The position numbers and the translations under genes were made by a program. 6,243 bases of DNA from Sphingomonas sp. (GTDB taxonomy: Bacteria; Pseudomonadota; Alphaproteobacteria; Sphingomonadales; Sphingomonadaceae): the NCBI GenBank assembly GCA_013812805.1, contig JACCSV010000076.1, positions 1 to 6,243 on the forward strand. The letters are read 5' to 3'. The notes beneath the pieces are model-generated. The model was not told the origin of the DNA. It made no database searches and saw only the letters and a list, made by a program, of their open reading frames with translations. Below, one piece after another: positions 1-3,683 of this stretch (position 1 is its first letter; the number at the start of each line of letters is the position of its first letter).

Positions 1-325
1 AGTCCTCGAGGATCGCCCGCGCCTCCGGGTGAGTCACCACCGGCACCTCAAACGCTACCGCCATCGCGTCGACGGTGATGTCGTCGTGGGTCGGGCCGAT
101 GCCGCCGGTGGTGAAGACATAATCGTAGGCGGGGCGAAGCGCATTGACCGCCGCGACGATCCGCTCCTGCACATCGGCCACGACCCGCACTTCGGCCAGG
201 CGGATGCCCTCCCCGTTCAGCCAGCGGGCGACCTGCGCGATATTCTTGTCCTCGGTTCGGCCCGACAGGATTTCATCGCCAATGACGATCAGCGCCGCGG
301 TCCATATCTTCGCTTGCTCCGCCAC
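1..325 (-). CDS. CinA-like molybdopterin-binding-fold protein, N-terminal part (cut by window edge)
   Basis: This is the first 108 codons of a protein whose C-terminus lies beyond the left edge. The visible part begins MAEQAKIWTAALIVIGDEIL. It carries the hallmarks of the MoCF/MogA-like domain of the competence/damage-inducible protein A family: IGDEILSGRTEDKN at about residues 15-28 and TTGGIGPTHDDIT at about 72-84. In full-length CinA this domain is linked to nucleotide pyrophosphatase activity on ADP-ribose-type substrates. Many alphaproteobacterial members are short and lack the C-terminal amidohydrolase domain, but the truncation hides which type this is. The start is GTG at 325, chosen because GGAGAG lies just upstream with about 4 nt spacing and the homology begins right after it. 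The gene is divergent from map across 46 bp. The family call is firm; the exact biochemical role is not known from the sequence. Confidence 0.88.
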   Translation of the reverse strand, partial: MAEQAKIWTAALIVIGDEILSGRTEDKNIAQVARWLNGEGIRLAEVRVVADVQERIVAAVNALRPAYDYVFTTGGIGPTHDDITVDAMAVAFEVPVVTHPEARAILED

Positions 326-371
326 GCATCTCTCCGGTGACTTGGGCGCCCCGAATGCCTATGTAGCGGCC
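326..371. promoter_or_regulatory. Short divergent intergenic region between cinA-like gene and map
   Basis: Only 46 bp separate the GTG of the cinA-like gene from the ATG of map, so both promoters must overlap this region or lie inside the opposing genes. The cinA side has a clear GGAGAG Shine-Dalgarno. The map side has none. It carries a tiny three-codon frame (ATG CCT ATG TAG, 355-366) ending 5 nt before the map ATG, and a weak TATGTA at 360-365 that would place a transcript start close to the ATG. I see no convincing -35 box. The promoter assignment is inference from the gene arrangement. Confidence 0.4.
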
Positions 372-1199
372 ATGACTCAATACATTACCGTTGCCGAGGA
401 CGACCGCGTCGAAGCCAGGAACGGCGTCATCAAGCTGCACGGGCCCCAGGGGTTCGCCGGGATGCGCGCCGCCGGGCGCTTCGCCGCCGAGATCCTCGAC
501 GCCCTCGTCCCCCACGTGGTGCCCGGAGTCACCACCGAAGAGATCGATTCGATCGTCTACCGGATGGCCACCGACGCCGGCGCGGTTCCGGCGACGCTCG
601 GCTACCGCGGCTATACCCGCAGCTGCTGCACGTCGATCAACCATGTCGTCTGTCATGGCATCCCAGGCGAACGAGCCCTCAAGGATGGCGACATCGTCAA
701 CATCGACGTCACGCCAGTTCTGGATGGCTGGCACGGCGACAGCAGCCGCATGTACCTTGTCGGCGATGTGCCGTTGAAGGCGCGGCGGCTGGTCGACGTC
801 ACCCATGAATGCCTGATGCTCGGCATCGAGCAGGCGAAACCGGGCAACCGGCTCGGCGACATCTCCCACGCCATCCAGAGCCACGCCGAAAAGCACCGCT
901 ATAGCGTCGTCCGCGATTTCTGCGGCCATGGCCTGGGGCGCCTCTTCCACGATTCGCCCGAAGTGGTGCACGCCGGCGGGCCCGGGACCGGCCCCGAGCT
1001 CCGCCCCGGCATGTTCTTCACCGTCGAGCCGATGATCAACATCGGCCGCGCCGACGTGAAATTGCTCGAGGACGGCTGGACTGCGGTCACCCGCGACCGC
1101 TCGCTGTCCGCGCAGTTCGAGCATTCGATCGGGATCACCGAAACCGGCTGCGAGATTTTTACCAGGAGCCCCAAGGGCTTCGACAAGCCGCCTTACTAA
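372..1199 (+). CDS. map: Type I methionine aminopeptidase
   Basis: A 275-residue cytosolic metallopeptidase that removes the initiator methionine from nascent proteins whose second residue is small. All five expected metal ligands are visible: Asp112 (NID), Asp123 (HGDSS), His186 (GHGLG), Glu219 (FTVEPM) and Glu250 (QFEHS). The substrate-binding His95 in VCHGIP is also present. The length fits type Ia enzymes plus a short N-terminal extension. The frame stays open upstream to 144, but that part overlaps the cinA-like gene and reads as low-complexity shadow sequence, so ATG 372 (MTQYITVAED) is preferred. No Shine-Dalgarno precedes this ATG, so a leaderless transcript or coupling to a mini-frame is possible; an in-frame TTG at 342 is a weaker alternative start. 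The gene ends 34 bp before the convergent lipoprotein gene. Function is near certain. Confidence 0.96.
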   Translation: MTQYITVAEDDRVEARNGVIKLHGPQGFAGMRAAGRFAAEILDALVPHVVPGVTTEEIDSIVYRMATDAGAVPATLGYRGYTRSCCTSINHVVCHGIPGERALKDGDIVNIDVTPVLDGWHGDSSRMYLVGDVPLKARRLVDVTHECLMLGIEQAKPGNRLGDISHAIQSHAEKHRYSVVRDFCGHGLGRLFHDSPEVVHAGGPGTGPELRPGMFFTVEPMINIGRADVKLLEDGWTAVTRDRSLSAQFEHSIGITETGCEIFTRSPKGFDKPPY

Positions 1200-1233
1200 C
1201 CGGACCTCGGCGAGCCCTGCTCAGCCGGCGGCT

Positions 1234-1641
1234 CTAAACGGCGGCTTCCCGACAGGTTTGATTTGGCCGATCCGGGCTCGAGTAGCGAACTTCGCTTCCT
1301 GTGCCGCTGAGCTTCCGTTCCTCTCCCGCATACGGTCCCCCATCGCTTTCACTGGAAAGGCTTGTGGGGATGTCGGCGCGCGTGTCCCTGACCAGCACGC
1401 CGGACTTGTCATCGAGAACGTCGACGTAAAGCGCCTTCCCGTCATCGCAGCGATAGGACGTGCTGCGGGCCACCATCGGCGGCAGTTCGACGGAATTGGC
1501 GCTCGTCGGCTGCGCTCCGGGCTGCCCGGCGGACGTCGCCAAATTTGCATCGTTTGCCGCTTGCTCGCCAGTCCGGTTGTTGCAGCCGCTTGCCAGCACA
1601 ATGGCAATGCCCAGGGCGTGCGCCGTCAACAGCCGTTTCAT
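1234..1641 (-). CDS. Putative outer-membrane lipoprotein with MliC-like (C-type lysozyme inhibitor) domain
   Basis: A 135-residue protein with a lipoprotein signal peptide: MKRLL, a hydrophobic stretch, then LASGC, with Cys20 the predicted lipidation site. A flexible Ala/Gln/Asn/Ser-rich linker follows (about 21-55), then a C-terminal domain of about 75 residues. That domain has the layout of the MliC/PliC family: YRCDDGKALYVDVLDD (63-78), GGPY (101-104), GTGSEV (113-118) and a final Cys (Cys130), which would pair with Cys65. The family binds and blocks C-type lysozyme at the cell surface. By eye, the Ser and Lys usually needed for inhibition are not conserved here (Asp100 and Thr114 in their places), so activity is uncertain. 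The start is ATG 1641, with AAGGAG 6 nt upstream. It lies 80 bp downstream of the nucleotidyltransferase gene on the same strand and could be cotranscribed, but a palindrome sits in the gap. The lipoprotein call is strong; the domain call is moderate. Confidence 0.75.
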   Translation of the reverse strand: MKRLLTAHALGIAIVLASGCNNRTGEQAANDANLATSAGQPGAQPTSANSVELPPMVARSTSYRCDDGKALYVDVLDDKSGVLVRDTRADIPTSLSSESDGGPYAGEERKLSGTGSEVRYSSPDRPNQTCREAAV

Positions 1642-1660
1642 GTAATTCTCCTTCGAAGAT

Positions 1661-1675
1661 GGATGGACTCCATCC
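1661..1675. repeat. Perfect 7-bp-arm palindrome upstream of the MliC-like gene
   Basis: GGATGGACTCCATCC consists of two perfect 7-bp arms around a single central base, lying 20 bp upstream of the lipoprotein ATG and just ahead of its Shine-Dalgarno. As DNA it could be an operator; as RNA it could fold into a 6-bp hairpin with a 3-nt loop. It has no U-tract on either strand, so a classical intrinsic terminator is unlikely. The role is unproven. Confidence 0.4.
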
Positions 1676-1721
1676 TTACTAAGCGATTCGCGTTGGGTTC
1701 GTTCCGCCTCCGCGCAGATGC

Positions 1722-2474
1722 TTAGCCCGCGCGCCTGCGAACCTCATTGCCCTCGTCCCAGCCCCGGACCAGGGCCTGCGCCCCCTCGACGTCTTCGGGA
1801 AAGTCGACCTCGCCCCACTCCTCGCCACTGATGTCGAGAGTCCATATTTCGGCTGCCTGGGCAATCTGGTGGATCACCCGCAAATACCAGATGGTGGTGC
1901 CTTCCGCGGTGCGCATGGCGCCCTCGATGGCACTGCCGAACTGCTCGGCGCCACCCGAGCGGAAAGCGAGGAGCCCGATCGATTCGGCGTTGACCCCGTC
2001 GCTGATACGCTTGCCGATCTGCTTGAGACGGCCGCCGGCTTCGACGACCTTCATGTCGTCCTCGTCGTAGCGGTCCTTGCGGTCGACGGTGACGCAGATG
2101 CCGCTTTGCGTATTGGCCACGACCTTGGCCATCAACGCGTTCGACACCAAAGTGTCGCCGTTCCACACCAGGCAATCGCCAGTCAGATGGCCGCGCGCCA
2201 TGTACAGCGAGCCGGTATTGTCGGCGACCTTGTAGAAGGGGTTGAAGACCGTCGTGACACTGGGGCCGCCGCTGCGCCGGGCGATCGCCGCTTCGACGAG
2301 GTCATCGTGGAAGCCGGTGACGACCACCGCCTCGTGCATCCCGTTCGCCTCGAGCGTGTCGAGCTGGCGGTCGAGCAGTGTGCGTCCGCCGAAGTCGATC
2401 AAGCACTTGGGGCGGTCGGCGGTCAGATGCCCAAGGCGCGAACCCTGGCCCGCCGAAAGGATGATCGCTTTCAT
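1722..2474 (-). CDS. Sugar/choline-phosphate nucleotidyltransferase, phosphocholine cytidylyltransferase-like
   Basis: A 250-residue cytosolic protein of the NTP-transferase fold. It starts MKAIILSAGQGSRLGHLTAD, with the nucleotide-binding SAGQGSRL loop (7-14) and the conserved RPKCL lysine (Lys23). NTGSLYMA (86-93) follows, then NGDTL with metal-binding Asp107, and near the end WGEVDFPEDV (220-229) with a probable second metal Asp224. This set of motifs and the single-domain length match the LicC-like group, which includes choline-phosphate and glutamine-phosphate cytidylyltransferases and forms CDP-activated head groups for lipids or surface polysaccharides. The exact acceptor cannot be read from the sequence; other sugar-1-phosphate substrates are possible. 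The start is ATG 2474; the upstream AGGG at about 9 nt is a modest Shine-Dalgarno. The gene is divergent from glnB across 79 bp and lies upstream of the lipoprotein gene on the same strand. No choline kinase or transferase partner is seen. Confidence 0.85.
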   Translation of the reverse strand: MKAIILSAGQGSRLGHLTADRPKCLIDFGGRTLLDRQLDTLEANGMHEAVVVTGFHDDLVEAAIARRSGGPSVTTVFNPFYKVADNTGSLYMARGHLTGDCLVWNGDTLVSNALMAKVVANTQSGICVTVDRKDRYDEDDMKVVEAGGRLKQIGKRISDGVNAESIGLLAFRSGGAEQFGSAIEGAMRTAEGTTIWYLRVIHQIAQAAEIWTLDISGEEWGEVDFPEDVEGAQALVRGWDEGNEVRRRAG

Positions 2475-2553
2475 AGCCGCGCGCCCTGCCTTTCAAATGC
2501 GGCGCCGATTGGGCATTAGCGAAAGCACGTCCGCCAGACGCTGGAGCCGCCGC
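2475..2553. promoter_or_regulatory. Divergent intergenic region, nucleotidyltransferase / glnB
   Basis: A 79-bp gap between two divergent starts, which should contain promoters for both genes. I looked for a sigma-54 type GG-N10-GC signature with a TTGC box and for NtrC-like dyads and saw neither. The only firm element is GGAG at 2543-2546, a Shine-Dalgarno 7 nt before the glnB GTG. Promoter presence is inferred from orientation. Confidence 0.45.
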
Positions 2554-2892
2554 GTGAAGAAGATCGAGGCCGTCATCAAGCCATTCAAGCTGGACGACGT
2601 GAAGGACGCGCTTCATGAGGTCGGGGTGAGTGGGATCACGGTCACCGAGGTCAAGGGGTTCGGCCGCCAGAAAGGCCACACCGAGCTCTACCGCGGCGCC
2701 GAATATGTAATCGACTTCCTGCCCAAGGTGAAGGTGGAGGTGGTGGTCGAGGATTCGCTGGTCGACAATGTGATCGAGGCGATCGAGCGATCGGCGCGCA
2801 CCGGCCGCATCGGCGACGGCAAGATCTTCGTGCTCGACGTCGAGCAGGCAATCCGGATTCGCACCGGCGACCGCGGCGCCGACGCAATTTGA
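2554..2892 (+). CDS. glnB: Nitrogen regulatory protein PII
   Basis: A 112-residue protein, exactly the standard PII length, beginning MKKIEAVIKPFKLDDVKDAL. The T-loop is intact (about 37-55, GFGRQKGHTELYRGAEYV) with Tyr51, the residue uridylylated by GlnD in proteobacteria, and Tyr46. The B-loop TGRIGDGK (83-90) for ATP/ADP binding and the C-terminal RIRTGDRG (101-108) are present. PII trimers sense 2-oxoglutarate and adenylate charge and control GS adenylylation through GlnE, NtrB and other partners. The start is GTG 2554 with GGAG 7 nt upstream; the reading frame continues further 5' but only as shadow of the divergent gene. The sequence and the linkage to glnA favour glnB over glnK, and no amtB is visible. 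Unlike the usual alphaproteobacterial tight glnBA pair, glnA begins 791 bp downstream. Identification is near certain. Confidence 0.97.
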   Translation: MKKIEAVIKPFKLDDVKDALHEVGVSGITVTEVKGFGRQKGHTELYRGAEYVIDFLPKVKVEVVVEDSLVDNVIEAIERSARTGRIGDGKIFVLDVEQAIRIRTGDRGADAI

Positions 2893-2981
2893 CTGTTCGT
2901 CATTGCGAGGAGCGAAGCGACGCGGCAAATCGACACGGCGATGCCGGATTGCTTCGTCTCGCTCGCAATGACGGTGGACAG
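2893..2981. repeat. Palindromic repeat element after glnB (REP-like, CGTCATTGCGAG arms)
   Basis: Immediately after the glnB stop lies a large imperfect hairpin. The perfect 12-bp arms are CGTCATTGCGAG (2898-2909) and CTCGCAATGACG (2962-2973). The inner parts also pair imperfectly (region GCGACGCGGCAAATC against GGATTGCTTCGTC). Outer CTGT (2893-2896) and ACAG (2978-2981) add a further short arm. The arm sequence resembles dispersed GTCATTGCGAG palindromes that I recall from the intergenic regions of many bacterial genomes. There is no open frame and no U-tract. Likely roles are a mobile palindromic repeat of the REP type, and secondarily an mRNA 3'-end stabiliser or transcription attenuator for glnB. 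Only one copy lies in this window, so dispersal cannot be shown here. Confidence 0.8.
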
Positions 2982-2988
2982 CTAGTCA

Positions 2989-3198
2989 ATGGATGATCCC
3001 CGCCTCGCTTCCATGGCACCCGATGAGCTGAAGTCGGCGATGCGCGTGCTGGGTTACCGCACCCAGAACGACTTGGCGCAGGCCATCGGAGTTAGCCGCT
3101 CGGCGGTCAGTCTGTGGCTGGAAGGCAAGGTCGGTGTGCCGCGGCCGGTGGCAATGTTGCTAAGGATGCTGATTGCCGCCCAGCGGCGCTCGTTCTGA
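2989..3198 (+). CDS. Small Cro/C1-type helix-turn-helix protein
   Basis: A 69-residue protein that is almost entirely one DNA-binding domain. Helix 1 falls at about 11-21 (PDELKSAMRVL). The helix-turn-helix spans about 25-46 (TQNDLAQAIGVSRSAVSLWL), with the typical Q-x-x-LA-x-x-x-GVS-x-x-x-VS-x-W pattern. GKVGVPRPVAMLLRML follows (46-61). The last motif is common in small XRE regulators and in the DNA-binding half of antitoxins. There is no ligand-binding or dimerisation domain beyond it. The start is ATG 2989, 7 bp beyond the repeat element; the Shine-Dalgarno is weak (GGTGGA about 10 nt upstream), and an internal Met9 (3013) is an alternative. It may be read through from glnB. Its targets are unknown. 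No toxin gene is beside it: the only close neighbour is a convergent lipoprotein gene 4 bp away. Confidence 0.82.
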   Translation: MDDPRLASMAPDELKSAMRVLGYRTQNDLAQAIGVSRSAVSLWLEGKVGVPRPVAMLLRMLIAAQRRSF

Positions 3199-3202
3199 CG
3201 GC

Positions 3203-3457
3203 TTACTCTTCAACCTTTCCTTCGGAGTCGCGGATCGCTTCCGCTCGAATCTCGCCCGCCTGGCGGGTCACCTCGGCGTTGTGCTCGGCTTGGTCTCTGA
3301 CGCCCCGGGGCGCGTCGGCGGCATTCTCCTCGATTGCCTCGGCCTGCTGGTTCGCCGCTTCCTCGACCTGGTCGGCGCGCTGCTCCTGAGCGCTCTTTTG
3401 GCAGGCACCTAGGGCAAGTGCGCCAAGCGCGGTCGCCATGACTGCGGTGTAACGCAT
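3203..3457 (-). CDS. Small unrecognised lipoprotein, Ala/Glu/Gln-rich helix
   Basis: An 84-residue protein with a clear lipoprotein signal: MRY, a hydrophobic segment (about 5-18), then LGAC with Cys19 as the lipidation site. The mature 66 residues are strongly charged and rich in Ala, Glu, Gln and Arg, with no aromatic residue and no Leu; they should form a long alpha-helix, perhaps coiled coil, broken near ADAPRG (47-52). I do not recognise a functional family; similar small periplasmic lipoproteins occur in related bacteria as hypotheticals. The start is ATG 3457, preceded by GGAG with 8 nt spacing; the frame is open further upstream to 3583 but that part lacks signal-peptide features. The stop lies 4 bp from the stop of the convergent HTH gene. 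The C-terminus (KVEE) lacks the terminal Lys that links Braun lipoprotein to peptidoglycan. Confidence 0.72.
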   Translation of the reverse strand: MRYTAVMATALGALALGACQKSAQEQRADQVEEAANQQAEAIEENAADAPRGVRDQAEHNAEVTRQAGEIRAEAIRDSEGKVEE

Positions 3458-3540
3458 CCCGAACACTCCGATTGCCTGTGCCGATGCAGTAGCGAACAGC
3501 GCGGTTGCGGGTTCCAGCTCTGCGCTTCGGCCGCCGATCG

Positions 3541-3553
3541 GTGAAAAGTTCAC
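3541..3553. promoter_or_regulatory. Candidate operator: GTGAA-N3-TTCAC dyad
   Basis: GTGAAAAGTTCAC has two perfect 5-bp arms around a 3-bp centre, lying between the divergent lipoprotein and glnA starts. The size and symmetry suit a dimeric helix-turn-helix regulator, possibly the product of the HTH gene at 2989-3198. This assignment is inference; a dyad this short can occur by chance. Confidence 0.3.
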
Positions 3554-3631
3554 AGGCAGCTGGATTCGCCGCCACGAGCCCACGAAAACGTCGTCTCAAG
3601 CTTCGGATTCGCTGAGTATGCGTGGCCGCCG

Positions 3632-3659
3632 GCCCCGTAAACGAGGGGGCGTTCGGGGC
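3632..3659 (+). promoter_or_regulatory. Alternative hairpins in the glnA leader
   Basis: GCCCCG (3632-3637) can pair perfectly with CGGGGC (3654-3659), giving a 6-bp stem with a 16-nt loop. Its GCCCC part can instead pair with GGGGC at 3646-3650, giving a 5-bp stem with a 9-nt loop. The two folds exclude each other, and the element ends 11 nt before the Shine-Dalgarno. No U-tract follows, so it is not a plain intrinsic terminator. Function is unproven, and GC-rich DNA forms such stems easily. Confidence 0.3.
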
Positions 3660-3670
3660 ATTTGAAACCC

Positions 3671-3677
3671 AAAGGAG
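3671..3677 (+). promoter_or_regulatory. Strong ribosome binding site of glnA
   Basis: AAAGGAG with 6 nt spacing to ATG 3684 is the strongest plus-strand Shine-Dalgarno in the window and fixes the glnA start. It fits a highly expressed enzyme. Confidence 0.85.
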
Positions 3678-3683
3678 CGGGCA

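Larger units (their letters stand above)
3458..3683. promoter_or_regulatory. Divergent intergenic region, lipoprotein / glnA
   Basis: A 226-bp region between the starts of the minus-strand lipoprotein gene and glnA; it must hold the glnA promoter, since the gene just upstream runs the other way. It contains a 13-bp dyad (3541-3553), a set of alternative short hairpins (3632-3659) and the glnA Shine-Dalgarno. I could not pick a convincing sigma-70 or sigma-54 promoter or an NtrC site by eye. Confidence 0.55.

Noticed and set aside
144..371. N-terminal extension of methionine aminopeptidase by 76 codons
   Set aside because: It overlaps the cinA-like gene antisense, has Ser/Thr/Ala/Arg-rich shadow composition and no homology to the family; ATG 372 gives the expected protein.
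273..1124. 283-codon open frame on the minus strand across map
   Set aside because: It is the antisense shadow of map, common in GC-rich DNA; its composition is Asp/Val/Gly/Ala-biased with no recognisable domain.
1200..1240. Bidirectional terminator between map and the MliC-like gene
   Set aside because: A weak AGCCG/CGGCT stem can be drawn around the lipoprotein stop, but it is short, mismatched and lacks a U-tract on either side.
1869..2519. 216-codon plus-strand frame antisense to the nucleotidyltransferase
   Set aside because: Shadow composition (Asp, Val, Ala, His rich), no motifs, whereas the minus strand encodes a clear enzyme.
2242..2553. Upstream extension of glnB by 104 codons
   Set aside because: It is antisense to the nucleotidyltransferase gene and Ser/Arg/Pro rich; GTG 2554 yields a standard 112-residue PII.
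2475..2553. Sigma-54 / NtrC control sites before glnB (and before glnA at 3458-3683)
   Set aside because: No GG-N10-GC core with a proper -24/-12 context and no NtrC-like dyad could be found by eye in either region.
2893..2981. CRISPR repeat or tRNA-like structure at the glnB 3' side
   Set aside because: There is only a single inverted repeat with no direct repeats or spacers, and no tRNA arms can be folded from it.
2989..3457. Toxin-antitoxin pair formed by the HTH gene and the neighbouring small gene
   Set aside because: The genes are convergent, and the neighbour has a lipoprotein signal peptide and a helical surface-type sequence, not a toxin fold.
3458..3583. Longer start for the small lipoprotein gene (42 extra codons)
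   Set aside because: This would bury the lipoprotein signal peptide in mid-protein; ATG 3457 has a good Shine-Dalgarno and a normal signal peptide.
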